From the NCBI GenBank assembly GCA_013399895.1, contig VXBA01005476.1:80198-144197 (forward strand): 64,000 nt of DNA, written 5' to 3'. The notes under the pieces were generated by a model, which saw nothing but the letters and a program-made list of their open reading frames with translations, searched no databases and was not told where the DNA came from. Numbering within the stretch: the stretch's first letter is position 1; each line of letters begins with the position of its first letter. The translations under genes were made by a program, and so were the position numbers. Source of the stretch: Serilophus lunatus. Lineage: Eukaryota > Chordata > Aves > Passeriformes > Eurylaimidae. This document shows positions 11,279 through 25,139 of the stretch, one piece after another.

Positions 11279-14084
11279 TAATGCCGATGGGTTTTTATTC
11301 CAATTTTATTTCTGATGCATGCACATCTTTTTCCCAGCCCCTGCTCTGCCCCTGTCATCTGAGCCCCTACCATGGGGCTTTGAGTGAGACTTTCAAACAC
11401 ACACTGGGTCAGCTTCTTCACCTCCAACAGCAGATGAGGTAAATGGCTGGGTTGATTTTTAAGGCCATACGTATGTGTTAGGTTGTCTTACTGTGTTTTT
11501 CTGACTTTGGAAGTCTGTGTGCTCAGAGATCATATAACACTAGTTTACATGCTACAAAATTTTGCAGCTTAAAGCTCTTTAAGAAGAACTGCTGTATTCC
11601 TTTAGGACTATTTGTATATTTCATCTAAACTCTCTTCTCAAAACATCACATTAAAATGTGACTCTGTTCTCAAAAGCTGCATGCATAGCCTTTCTGGTAT
11701 ATTGAAAAAGAGGTGCTATTGGTTTTGCCTTAACTTTATTCCTTAACTGGTCATGAGTTTGTTCATTTATTCGTGTTTATTTATTATTTGCAATGCCCAG
11801 CTATGTAACGTCATTGCTTACCCCATTCTGTAATCAGTTCTTCACTTCTAGTAGGAAAGAAAATAAGCCCACGAGGTTTGCATTACAAATCACTGCATGC
11901 TGGTCTGTCTCAGCATTGACAGTGTAGCTGTTCTGCACATTTGTGTCTTGTGAAAGCTCATTGAGTCAATGTTTTATAGGATCCCACCTGGTTCCCAATT
12001 CATGGAAAAAAATCTTTTTGGTTTCAGTGGTATAAAGATCAGTTTTCTAATCCTATGAAGGAATGTAGCTATATTCTTCTGTGGATTTTAGCATGACTGT
12101 ATGCTGAATGCCATAATGACTGCTGCAATATTAGTCTGCATATTTTCCATTGGAGTGTGAAATCATCTTGATGTTTGGAACTGCTCAGATATTTTTCTAA
12201 ATCATTGCTTATCTCTGCATGGGAACAGCATGCTGTAATAGCCTTAGGACTGACTGAATATTGCATGCTACTGGACTGTGAGTTCTCCCTTAATCCAAGG
12301 GATTCCTATGGTCTTTTTGAAAACAAGGATAGGGAAAGGGGAGGAGGATGTGAGAAAGATTTTTAAAAGGAATTTGTAATGAACCTTTGCAGACTAGCTG
12401 TTAGGTGTTACAGGTCTGTTACTGTGATTTTCTTTATAAACTGATTGATGTCTTGCTTTGAAGCCATGCTGTAGATTTCCATCATGTTTTTAATCTTGGT
12501 AGCATTGTTGAAGCATATCTAAATGCTACCAAGAGTTTTTCACTAACTTAGAATCTGTGCAGTCTCTGACAAAGTTTCAATATAACAGCAAAATATTTTT
12601 GACAGGTGTGCCCTGCATATACACAGCGATTTAGAAAAGCATTTAAAAATCATTTTGTATAACTAACACCTCCTGTACTAAGACTCAAAGTAGAATTCTG
12701 TATGGTGGGTTTCCTTTCTTTGTGCCATCGGGTTTAACTTGTTGCAGTGGATTAATCCTGAAGAATTCAAGAGAAAGAGGCTACTTTCTCTGCTTCTGCA
12801 TTGAGCCTGTTGCTTTCACGCAGTGTGACAATAGCAATTCCAGATACTAACGTCACGTTTTCTATGAAGAACAGTCTTAATAAAACCAAGACCATGCAAC
12901 TTCCCCTTCCCTTTCCTCTGGACATAGCTTTGCTTTTTGTATCTGGTTAACTTTTATCCTTGTTTAGTTTTCCTTAGAACTGACAGCTCTTACTACTGAT
13001 ATGCCATTTCTCTGAAACAACTTTGCAAATCATTTTCTTTGCATGGTAGAGTGGATGCATGTCCCTTCAGGGCAGTGAAGGACACAAACTAGAGTGTACT
13101 GGCTGCCTTGTTTTGGTTCCTGTTTCAGAGATACTTTTTGCTGTAGTGTTGCATTTCTGCAGACCACTTGTCAATCTTCTGTTATCTCTTTGCATGGCAG
13201 TGGGAGAGCTAAATGCCACTGAGTTAGTGGGTTAAACTGGTTGTGAGTATCAGCTGCAATGGCTGAATGGAGCAGCTGAAGCCCTTGGCTGAAACTTTGG
13301 TACCCTGAAGTCTCAGTGACCTTGTGTAGCACTACAACAATTGCTTTTCAGAAGGGGACAGCCTTTCACTTTTTCCCATGGTGACACAGAGCTCTTTTCT
13401 TGGGCTTGTTCCAGACCACAACAAGATGTATCAATAGTGTCTTCCCAGAGCCGGCAGGTGAAAGCAGATCTTCCTTAAGCAATTCCTTCTTTTTCTGGCT
13501 TTTATTGCTCAGAGTGACCCATCTATGCAGCAATGGCAATAAGCTATAGAGCCCTGCCATCCATCCTCTGTGTGGATGTGGAAATAGCAGCTTCCAGGCC
13601 ACCTATGGTGACAGCCTGGGGAGAATTGACTTGGCACAGGGAGTACAGAAGTGCTTCACTTGCTTTTGGTGCCAGATGTCTGCTTATTTCTGGCTACTGG
13701 AGTAATGCCAGCTCTGGGGTGGGTGTGGAAAAAGGGATTTGGGCAGTTAAATGCGAGAAGGGGAAGAGAGGTCAGGCCTGGCTGCTCCTCAGTGCCTTAC
13801 AGGATCTTCTTACAGCCAGAAGCCTTAGGGGGCTGAGTGTCTTGCTGCAGCACCCATGTGCAGCCCTATGATCTGTCCCCAGACTCATTCCTAACTACTC
13901 ATCTTTTTTAACATCCATGTGAAATAAATAGGGATCTGGCCTCACATGTGCTTGGCACAAACAGAGCCAGAAACATGCGATGGGAATCATGCTCATGCTG
14001 GGAAGTCTAGCCAGGAGCACAACTGAAAAAAGTCAGATGTGGATCACAGGGTCAGGATAATGATTAGTCCTACCCTTCCCCCTA

Positions 14085-14200
14085 GTTGTAATTAGCTGCG
14101 GTGATGTCACCCTCTGTTCTGACTTCTCACTGGCATTAATTACAGAGCTGCAAATTTCCTGCCTTTCCCTTTTAATCGCTCTCTGGGAAACTAAGAGATT
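14085..14200. promoter_or_regulatory. Candidate enhancer: two TAATTA sites and a CRE-like motif
   Basis: Two TAATTA homeodomain cores (14089-14094 and 14137-14142) flank TGATGTCA (14102-14109), a one-base variant of the CREB/ATF palindrome. A further TTTAATCG follows near 14170. The density of developmental-factor motifs in plain intron suggests a conserved regulatory element. No alignment was possible, so conservation is unproven. Confidence 0.3.
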
Positions 14201-15479
14201 ACACCCTCTGTTTAATGTCTGCCAGCAAACTTCCTTGTGACATGCTACAGGGCCTAACCTCTGGCTTGTAGCATCACCTGGAATAGGCTTGTTTGGGGTG
14301 CTTGCTTAGATGCCTTTGTGATTATGAGCATTGCTTGTTAGGAATGATCCCTCTACTTCTCTTGAGCTTGTGTCCCTTTATCCCATTTCATTCTGGATTC
14401 AGTTTTGAGGAGAAAAGATGTTTAAAACCCACAGTGAAGTTAACCCTCCCTTTAAGAGAATTCTGTCCCCTCTAGGAAATGCAATTTCTCTGGCTAAGCT
14501 GAGTCTTAATACTAGTAACTGAGAAATTGGTGTAGGAAACCACTCAAGGAGCCTGTTTCTGTTGGAGATATCATCTCTGTTAGTGAGACAGGGTTTGGGA
14601 AGTCTGAACTGGTACAGTTCTGTATGGTTTGAGTGGCCTGGGATCTGTCCTAGTGCTGAGAGGACCCTACAGCTCTCAGCTTGAGCTCCACCTGCTTCAG
14701 GGGCTGTGGCTTGAACCCAACCAGTAGTGTCTTGTAGTCAGTCATCCGAGGACCCTTCTGAGCTCTGTGCAGCCTCTAATCACTAGGATCAGATGGAAGG
14801 ACTGTTGGAGAAATCTGGGAAGGGAATAACAGTGATTGCATTAAGAGTTGTCAGGGGAGAGAAGGATGAGGTGTTATGGGCAAGTGAGATCTTGGAGGCC
14901 AGGAATGTGTCAGCAACTGGCTCCCCACCAGTGGGCTGTCCTTGTTAAGTGCTGGAGCTCCAGATCTGGTCTGTCAACCCCTGAGCCAGGCCGGTGCTGA
15001 GACAAGGAGCAGAGCCTGTTTCCTCTGTCAGGGTGCTCCTCTTAGTATGTGGATATGCAGGGCTCTGTATCTGTGAGCTCCCCAGGCAGCTTTTGTGCTG
15101 TACATAGAAGCTGATGTGCAATGTGAGGAACCAAGATTCTGCACTGATACTCATTCATTTAGAGGAGATCAAAAAATACTGTCCAGATCCTATTCTGAGG
15201 AAGCTAGATCCAGAGCATCTGTGCCCCTGATCTTCATACTTGTTTTGCAGACATTTCTTTTTTTTCCTGGATGACTTCTCAGCCTTGTGCATTTTGTTCT
15301 GTACAGACCTCAGCTAAGGTGGCCTCGTGGCTTCTTCAGTCAAGCATCTTTCATTCAATCCTCCTTTTATTTTGGATGCCTCTCCTCTTTCAAGTGGGGT
15401 GTGTCTGTGACAATGGATCCATCATTAACATGAAGGGGAACATATCCCATAATCAGGAACCTTCTGTCTAGAGAGAAGT

Positions 15480-15680
15480 GTTTATTATACACAACTTGTT
15501 AGGGAGTGTCAATCAACCAGGCTCTCTTTGTTACTCCATAATGCATCATTAATGATGGCTGCTGCTGTGCATTTAATTTCATTGCACACAAGGACCTTAT
15601 CTCCTCATCCCCTTCCCCCTCTTTATAATCACCACCACAGAGGAAATTAATAAATTGATCTAAGGAAGGAAAGCTACAAG
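15480..15680. promoter_or_regulatory. Candidate enhancer: PBX-MEIS and palindromic TAAT motifs
   Basis: TGTCAATCA at 15507-15515 is the exact reverse complement of the PBX-MEIS/PREP composite TGATTGACA. A perfect 14-bp palindrome, CATCATTAATGATG, lies at 15544-15557 and contains two overlapping TAAT/ATTA cores. ATTTAATTTC follows near 15571, with further AT-rich sites to 15660. Such clustering is typical of conserved developmental enhancers, but this is inferred from motifs alone. Confidence 0.35.
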
Positions 15681-18600
15681 CTATGGGCTATCTTTTGTGT
15701 CCTTTCTCTCACTGAGTTGTACCTTACTCTTTGAGAAATCTTTTGGATGTCATTAGAGCTATTTTGGAATTACTCCTTGCTCTACATCCTGAGAAAAGAG
15801 ATTGGTGCCTGCCTGCACACATACATAAGCGTGGATAACTGGCCATGTAAAGAAAGGACAGTGTATCTCACCGAAGTGATCTGTTGAGTCCTAGGGGTGC
15901 ATATGTCACATCCTTTACAGTTCTTCATTTCTGCCCCACCCCTCTGGATGTTTGAGCTCTGAGAACATGCTGATGCTTTGCTGATTGACATCTTGCTCAT
16001 TCAGCCCAACTCAGCTTTAAAGAAGATGACTGTTGAAGTGCTCCAGGGCTTGTGAAAGCTGGATGGGAGAAAAGAGCTTATATTCACAAGTCAGTGCCTC
16101 CCCTTGAATTTTTTAGGAAACCACAAAGAGTTAAAGAAAAACAACCTGGAAAATCTCCAGTTTAGAGTGATAAGAGAGAATGCTAGTTGTAGTGTTTGGG
16201 GGTTTTTTGTTAAATAAACTTAAATATGTGGTTTGGGACCAGCCTTTTGGAAACCCTGAAGCTGATTTTCTCCTACTGTCAAAGTCTGCAGCCTTCATCT
16301 GCAGCTGAAATTCAGCATGCCAGTGAATGGCTAGGAGAATTCTGCCTTCTGGCTGGAGTCTGCTAATTGGTTTTGGTTGATCTCCCTGTCTCATTTCTTT
16401 CTGTTTGAATATCTCTAGGCTTTTTTTTTGAGCAAAGAGGGCCAAGTCCTGGTGTGAACTGTGGATACCAAACTGTCTTTTTTTGTTGCATTTTCCAGGA
16501 TTAGAAATTACTTGGATTATCTGGGTCCTTTCCTGCTCTGTTGAAAATCCAGTCCTGTTTTGTGGTCCTGAACGGGATGCCTAGTGTCTATCCTGGCACA
16601 AAATCTTACCAAAGTCCTTATGTGGTGCTGGCTGCTCATTTATGTCACTTAGTTACACAAGATACTGATGTTTATTCTTGTGGCAACAGTGGTTTGTGTG
16701 GTCATTCTGGCATGAAAGCAAGGAGTGGCTTGCATTGAGGATAAGACACCCTCACAAATATTCCTGCCCCATTCTCCTGGGTTTTTCCAAAGGAGGTCCA
16801 CTCCTTGTCCTGGTAACTGTTCCACAGAAAGACCTGTAGCTCCTTCCCATCAGTCCTTACCCTGCATAGCAATTGGAGGAGAAGGAAATTCAGTCAACTT
16901 CAGATAAGACTTCTTTAATTCTCCCTCCCCACATCCTTGGCTTCAGGCCATAGTCTTTTGGGATTTCCCTCTGGCAAACAGCTTTGGCAGAGTGCTCTAG
17001 GCTGGGTTCCAGCTTGTTTGCCTTTGTCCTGTGCATGTTGGGGCAGCCAAGCCTGGCTGTGGGTTTCCAATATTGTCGGATGGGATCCCGCTTCTGTCCA
17101 TCTGCATGAGGGAAGAGGAAGCTATACATGGGTCCTTTGATGGTTACCAAGAAAGAAAAGTTTGCCTTTGCTGCCTTTGACCAACAGTTTGGCCTTTCAG
17201 TCTAGGGCATCCTCTGCTGAAAGGCAAATGATCATGGGTAGAGCTGTTTTAAACACCTGATAAGCAGAGCTGTTGCAAAAGACTTTGATCATTTTTCATC
17301 TGAAGAGAGTAACTCTCAAAACTGCACTGCCTTTACAATTTTCCGTTGTAAAGGAAAAATAACAAGACTTGATATTTCTTTTCTGGAACAGAGCACTTGA
17401 AGTTTTTGAAATGTTTTGTGCATTTTCTATTTGCTGTTGCTGTACCCAAATGTCTGAAATATTTTTAGAATTCTTCCTCTTGTGAATAATTTCAGAGGTT
17501 TTATGTCCTTTGTTTCTACTCCAAAGGAAGTCAAATTTCAGAATGTTTAAATCTTGGCCATAATGAGTTTCTGTCTTCTGTACTGCTCTGTGGATTTGTT
17601 TGATATTTAACAAACACAGAGTTCAGTATAGAGGAGGACAAATTTTAGCTTTTGCTTCCAATTTTTTTTCTAAGACCTACTGTTTCACTGGAGTCACAAT
17701 TCTGGAGTTTCTGTTTCCGCTCTAAGGTTACTTTCTCCCTCCATTTAATTCTAGGGGCCTCCAGTGGCCTACCAGTGGACCAAATGGTCTTTGATGCTGG
17801 ACTATGAACCTGTTTTCCCAGGATAAGAACATACCACTTATGTTAAAGGAGTCACCATGCATTCACCGTGGTGTTGAGGCATAAAGTGCCTCTCAGTGTG
17901 ATAACTTGTAGAGTTTATGCAAATAGACAGAGATCCTAAAGGCACATTACTGAGAGGAAAGTGGGAAGATGTAGTGACCAGTCCTTCCTGAAATAAAAAA
18001 AAGAAAAAACTCTTCAGTTTGACCCTGTCGGTTGAATTGAGGTTTCAATAAATGTGTCTAGTAAAAAGGATTTATCAATTTACCAATTTATCAGGTACTC
18101 CTGATCTTTCAGTGGAAAGTTCAGAGACCTTGCCAGTGGCACTGAATTTTACCCCTAGACGAACTGCCTAAGAAGCTTAGCTGTCTAGAACTTTGTGATG
18201 GTAGGAAACTGAGCAAAAACTCGACATACGAATGACACGCTCTCAACTGCACATTCTGAGTTCTTTGCTGAATTCTATTCCTTTACATCCAGTGCACTTT
18301 CAGGCTTTCTTTATCTTGTGGATGGAATTTGGTACTTCCTCCCTCATTCATGGCCTATATAGAGCAAATAATTAATTGTGGAGTCTTCAAGCACTGCTTG
18401 AAGCTGTAATAGCAGATCATCATTCCCTTTAAATATCTCTGGCAGAAGCTCACTATCTCTGATTTTCATGTCTCACCAGTTGCTATTTTTATGTGTTTGG
18501 TGTGGAAGAGGCTGCACCAAATAAAGCTCTGTATTGTAGTAACTGCTTGAAGACCTTAAAATGGCTCCCACTCTGTTGTGTGCCTTTTATCCTGAATTCC

Positions 18601-21600
18601 CAGCTCAGCTTTTTCCCCATGCCAGGAAATGTCTCCTACCTTTGAAACTCCTCCTCGGAGATGGAGGATTAGCTTTATGCTGTCAGGAGCTGTCATTTCA
18701 GGCAATTAGAAATAGATCAGCTGACGCCTGGTAGTTTTGCAAATACCTTGCTTTCCTGCAACTGCTTCATCTCTGGCTGGTTTTGAAGACTACATGCAGG
18801 GTAACTGTTCATTATTACCCATATGCAGTTTGCTCTCTGGCTGCTTTTTCACTGTTGGTATAGTTACTGGTAGCTAGTAATGCCTCAGTGAAGTAGCTTT
18901 ATTTTTAGTGTAAGAGGGGTGGAAGTTGCAGATTTCTTCCCTCTTAGTTAACCCAGTGTCTGAAGAAGGAAGCAGAGAAGATAGAATTTGATATTGCTGA
19001 AGATAAAGGCAAATAAAAAAGGAGCTTTTATTGCTCTAGGGATCTGTCCTCTACTAGGACTGGAAGGAAACACGCAGCAGGGACTAGAGATCTGCATCCG
19101 TAGAGTGAAACTCTTTGCATGCCCTTCGGCTACATCTTTCATTAGGAAGCATCTGCCAACCCTCTGCTGAGCATGGATCCCAACCCACCTGTCTGGTCTT
19201 GTGCTCTCTCTGTATAGATGCTTGTGCTTGCGTCAGTTTCTAGGTTAAATATTGCCACCTGAAATATGAGTTCCCAGAGGAGACTCAGTCAATGTTAGTG
19301 AAAGGCTAGGATCTGTTTCTTTGCATTTTGGGTTGGATTCGGATTATAAATTCAGTGTAGGAGTTTGAGGGGGAGGCTGAGCCATGGCACTAGGAGGAAC
19401 ACAGCTCTCTTTGGTGACCTCTGCATTGCCTCCGGAGAATCCTGTATGTTTGTGAAATCGTGAACTCTGGGACTTGGTTATGCTGCCAACTTCATTTTGG
19501 TTTTCTCCTCTGTCTCTGAGGCTATATTTCAGCTGAAGCAGCGCTAGCAGGCAGTTAACCTGAGTGCTCTACCTTGGAGATGGGCTACCCTAGATAATAC
19601 CACAGTTTCTACCAAACTGTTGTTTGAAAGAGATCTCCTTGACAACTAAGTTTCTTGGCAGAGATCTGTTACCTCTGGATGGAAGCTGAACAGAGAGCCT
19701 GGAAGGTAACCAAATGCCAGGAGCTGGCCTGTCTGCTGTGCCAGACATCTTCAGTGGCAGTGGCAGAGGCAGAGGAGGGTCTGCCCATGTGCAGAAATAA
19801 CGAGGGAGTGAGGCTGTTGGTACCCTGTGTGCACATAGATGGGGTGGGAGAAGGAAAAATGAACGGTTGCAAGGAGCATTGCATTCAAGACTTTGTCTTG
19901 TCACAGGCTATGGGCCCCTGAGGACCTGTTTGTGAGGGGTCCGAATGGCGTAAGGCTCTGGGCTCTGGTGCTGAGCTGCTGTGCCCCTGTTGCATCAGAT
20001 GAAGTGCTGAAAAAGGCCAGGACTTGGACAGATGGAGTAACGGAGATCGTAGGCGGGGAACCTGGCCTTGTGCCAGCCTGTGGAGAGGGCCGGGCAGGTC
20101 ACAGAGAGGAGCTGGAGGGGGGTCAGAGAAGGATAATCCTCAAGCATTGATGAAGGCTGCAGCTGTTGGTGTTAGAGCATGGCATTGCAGAGGTTTGCTG
20201 CTGCTGTGCTGTGGGTATCGGCAAAAGTCTGCCAGCCCTGAGAGCTGGGTGAAGTGGGGTGCTGACATGCTTGTCCTCTTCCTTTAATCAGTGTCCCAGA
20301 GGATGTTCTAGGACATTCAGCTAAAGGTGGAGGAGCCTGGAGGTGTGCAGAGTCCTGGCCAGAGCCTTGCCTGGCATGGTATGGGGCTGTGAGAGAGATG
20401 ACAGTAGCTGGAAGGGAAGGCAGGAGTCGGCCTTTGGATATGCTGCTGTGTGTTTCCTTCGAATACCTCCTGAACACACATTTCTATGTGCCTTTGCACC
20501 AAGTCCCAGCACTCTGCTTTTTCCAGGTGCCCCAGTGAGGCAAGCAGGGCACTCTGATGGGAATGATTAACTCACACTGAGCAAGGAAGCAAGTGAGGAG
20601 TGCAGGAGTCCAGCTCACCATCAAAGCTGGTGAGCAAGTGAGAGCTCTCTAGGAGCTCCTGGAAGCCACTTGCTACTGTCCCTGGCAGAGGCAACCAAAT
20701 GATGCTATGCTGCAGGATCTGGCAGGAAAGCAGTCATCCCTGGAATAGAGGTTTTTTCCCCTGCTCACTGTGGCATTTCTAACTCCTCCAGTAAAAGCAT
20801 ACACTGTTGATGTTTTGCTTTGAGTCTGAAGAGAGTTTGGCTGGACAGAAGAGCTGTGAAAGGATATTAGAAAATCCATCTGCGTTCCTGATGTGAAAGT
20901 GGGCACCTAGAAGATCATAGCAAGGCAGGGACCGTTAGGTGCTGGGAAAAGATGCACTGCATTCCTGTGCTCCAGAGAAGGAAGGCTCTCTGTCCTGGGA
21001 AGAATACGGCCTGCCCTTGTTCTGTTTTCTTCAGGTTTAAAAGTAAGCCTCATCTCCTTCAGGGTATTTTTGGTTATTTGCAGCTGTGGTGCATAGAAGT
21101 TGCTTGTTCCTTTCATAAATTTAAGCTAAGAATTTTTTCCCATCTTATGACTTCAGAAACTGAGATCTTGAGGGAATAAAAGTAAGAATTGGCAATATAG
21201 CCAAATGTTGAATACTGAACACTTCCAGCACATCTTTGCTGAATGCCTGGACCTAAATACAATGCAAACACTTGTCTGTGACTCAGGATTTAGAGGATTT
21301 GGGAGGAACAGGTACGTAGGTGTCTCTTTGATTGGTGCATGGATGTGATGAATGAGACTGGATCTTGTGTGTCATAGCCAAAAATGATTTGTAACAGAAC
21401 GCAGCCTTTATTCTAGTCCAGCTAGCAGGGACTCTTGAGAGCTACTGTATCAAAAGTGCAGGCAGGTCTCCATTTTCATCTCTGTTCGCTTGGAAGTTTG
21501 AGGTCTGGGTCTGGCAGCAGTTCTGTGCAAAAGCTAATCCCAGACCCAGCCCTGCTTGTTCTCATTCTGCAATTTAGGATGCGCTGGAGCAGGCACGTCA

Positions 21601-24600
21601 AATAGTTACAAGGGGTGTGAATAAGCCCTGGGAAAGAGCAAGCAGGCAGCTTGTTTTATGTTTCCTCCCCTGTGTTTGTGTGAGTCATGGAGCTGGCGGC
21701 CGTCCTGCTTTCACCTCACAGAGAGCAGAAATAAGTGTGTAAGAGCCCCACACTAATTTGCTGAAAATAGCCAAAAGCTAGGCTCTTAAGATACTCAAAA
21801 GAGATTGCAACGTCTCAGTTTATTGATTCCTTTTCTCCCTGCTTCAAGTTAACAGCTTTTAAAAGACAATAAAATGGGCAGAGCATGCAGGCTGCCAGCA
21901 GTGTGTGGCTGGCTGCCCCAGCCCTTGCCTGGTTGGTGCCTGTATATGACCTTGCAGGGTGACCACAGGGCAGCCAGTGGGATGATGTGTGGAGACACAC
22001 ATTTGAAGCACTAAAAAAGAGTTAAAAATTGTCCTCCCCCATTACCCTGCAGGCATGCTATGCCATTGCCACAGCAGCAGAGGACCTGGATCTCCACCAT
22101 CACACACCAACAGTCCCCTGGGCTGTCAGGAGCTAAGAGGCTTTACACGATAGCTGGTGCAAGTCTGTATTGGTCAGGCCACACCCCTGCCATTCTCCAG
22201 TGCAGGGGGCAGAATACCGAGTGCCTGGCACTGGTGCCAACTCATAATTGCTTTTTTTTTGTTGTTTCTGTTTTTAATCAAGAGTGATGTTAAATTTTAT
22301 GCTCTCATTAAAACTCCAGCTTCTGTGAGAATCCCAGCTTTGTTTCTGAGCAGAGGATGGAAGTTAAGAAGGCAGTCTGGCACATTGTAGCTTGGAGGCA
22401 AAGGTAGCAACAGACCCCATATTTCCTCTGTGTTTCAATGGGCTAAGTCGTGTTCTGGGTCTTGAACACAAGGGTTGTCAGAGCAGCCTCTGATCTGATT
22501 TGTTGGGAAAAGCAGGAAAAGTGCTTCAACTTGCAGGGGACACAAGGCTTGCATGATGGCCATGTATTCAGGTCAGCTCAGCTGAGCAAAAGGAAAAATA
22601 GGTGAGAGAGGCTGCTCTCACTTCAGCCATCAGTGTGGGGAATACAGCTGCGGTTTGGGGCTCACTGAACCAGAGCTGTTTATGTACTGAGCATCTTAAG
22701 CAGGCAAAAGAACCAGCCATGTCCCAGCATTCATCCTTCATGCAATCAAGCAATTGCTCTTTAGCAATGCAGGCTTCCCTAAAGCCCAATTCCTCTATTC
22801 CCCCCTGCCTTAAGCAGTCTTTGCTTCACTTCTTTCTACATTTGTTTCTTCTGTTACACAAACTCTGGTCTTAGGTCTCTCAGCTGAAATACTTTGACTT
22901 TCAAAAGCATGACTGAATTGCAGGGTCTGTGGCTTCTCTCTGCTTACCCTTGACAGAGTGCACAACAAAATCAAGAAGCTCTAATAAGTGTTGCTGTTCA
23001 AGTGTCTTTAAGCTCAGACCACATTCTGTTCAATTCAACAATTACTTCTCATGGAATCTGCAAGCTTTGGGGCTATGGGAGGGCTCTGTTTGCCTTCATT
23101 CGCTTTTTCTGCTTCCTTTGCTATTTTTGCTATATTTCAGGTCCTCAGGACTTTTGTCATCCCTGCTACCCTGACTTCCCCAAAGGAGAGAATTTCCTCT
23201 CTTGGTCTTTAAACTAGCTCTCCACTCAGCCCCTTTGCAGGTAGTGATTTGCCCCTCACACTGTCTGACTGCTGAGGCAGGGGAGACATGCCCTACACAC
23301 CACTCCTTGCCTTTTAACTGGAGCAAATAGGAAAATGAAGATTCGGAGTTATCCATCCTCATCCCTGTTATCCAGACTTCTGACTGAAGATGGCTTATAG
23401 GGGGAACAAGAACATGGCATGACATCCTCCATCCTGCCCTGGAACATCAGTGTGCTTTCCAGGGTTTATGTTCCAGTACTTAGAAATCTATTCTGGAGCT
23501 TGAAATGGGCTTGCTGGTGGGTTGTATCACAGCAGTGTCTCCTATGACAGTGTCTGAGCAGTGTTCGTGGGATGAGGAGTCCTCTTGGGTAGAGAAATAT
23601 GTGTTTGTGTCATCCATTATGGTTTGTGCTGGCTTACTGCTACGGTGTGATTGTGACAATAGCTATCTAAATACAGCTTCAGCAGCATCTGTGGGAGATA
23701 CTCAGCCCCACTGGGAGCTGATGCTGTTGCTGGGCATGGCCACAGTGCATGGGGGCAGCGTTACTAACACAGTGCTTGTGGTAGCTAGTTTGCTATTTCC
23801 GTGAACTCAAAAGATGCTTGGTTTTGTTCCTTTGATGCTCCCTCATCCCAGCTATGTTATGCATTGCTAGATGTCCACAACTATCTGTTAGAGCACACTC
23901 ATCTAAGGCTGCATTCAATGTACCCACTTCCACCTCGAGATTTGTTCCTTTGCTGGTCCGTAACTCAGCTGGCACATGGGAAAATTGATGGCTCTTGTTA
24001 CTACATGTGGAGTCATGCTGTAACCTCCTACTTCTGCAGTTCACAGCACTCTCTGCACCTCTACATTGCTCACAGAAGAGGGTTTATATCTTGAGTATCT
24101 GAGGAGTCACACTGACAAAATAGGAATAAAATTTCCTTGAGTAAAGCTAGTTTTGGCTTCCTTTGTCTCTGCTATTTTGGTTCATTTTACATTTATTTAG
24201 TTCAGACACTTTATACACTAGTTTAAAACATGCAAATATGACTTTACAAGAACACTGGTTTTGCTGGGGTTTTTTTCTTAATGCTTTCTCTTCCTCTCTC
24301 ATATCCTGGTAGACTCTCCATTTATTGCCTTGAAAAGGTTCCAAACCCCCAGTCCTGCTCTTCAAATACACATGGGTATATGTGCATTCCTAAATGATCC
24401 CCTTTACATTTAATTTTGAGTGCTCCTAGGTTACTTTTGTTGTATTCACTCTGTTCTGAGGAAGAAAATAAATAAGGAAAACAGATTAGATAGATGTTGG
24501 TTTCACCTTTAGTCCGACTCTCTGGAGAGCTTTGTCCTCAAACCAAAGTACATGCTTCTGTTGAACACAGGAACTGCTTCTGTGCAAATGTGTGCTTGCT

Positions 24601-25139
24601 GTGAGTTTGCTTGCTTTTCAATGAAGAAATATAAAATCTAAATTTTGAACTAAATTTACCTGCAATGACTCATTCAGAGCACTGCTATTTTCATAACTTA
24701 GCAAAATACATTAGCAATAAATTCTTGACAGTGCTTCTATAAACAGCAATTGTTCTGCTTTGAAGCTGTGATGCTCACTGCCTGCTGAGTTGTGCTGCTA
24801 TGCAAAGTGCCATAAATACTTAAAGAGAAACACAAAAGGAGCCCTGTACAGATGGCTTGGACAAGATGCTGGCCTTTCCCTTCAGCCATCACAAGCTGGG
24901 AATCTGGCATTAAATAGGATTTGTAGCCAGGTTTGGTGTCTATCTTCTGGCTTATCCCCCCTTTCAGTTGTGTCTCGCTCCCACCCCGTACGTTGTTTGC
25001 TACCAGAGGACTTCGGGCACACACACCAGTTGAAGAAGCTGTAGCAAATACGGGTCGGCAGCCTGTAGCCTGGCGCTGGAGTTCTCTTGCCTCTCTATCA
25101 ATAATTCTGTCGGAGCTGGCTTCCTCTTCACTGTAAACC

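Larger units (their letters stand above)
8469..25139. other. Intronic sequence without recognised genes
   Basis: No coding exon or RNA gene is recognised. The stretch holds a (CA)n microsatellite (11206-11278) and two motif-rich candidate regulatory segments (about 14085-14200 and 15480-15680). Otherwise it is ordinary CpG-poor intron. Frames up to about 128 codons have no domain-like features. Confidence 0.7.

Noticed and set aside
10992..11442. His/Thr-rich proteins around 11.2 kb
   Set aside because: The His-Thr runs are the (CA)n microsatellite translated in three frames.
20609..20636. Short inverted repeat GCTCACCA...TGGTGAGC
   Set aside because: An 8-bp stem of this kind is expected several times by chance in 64 kb, and nothing nearby gives it a role.
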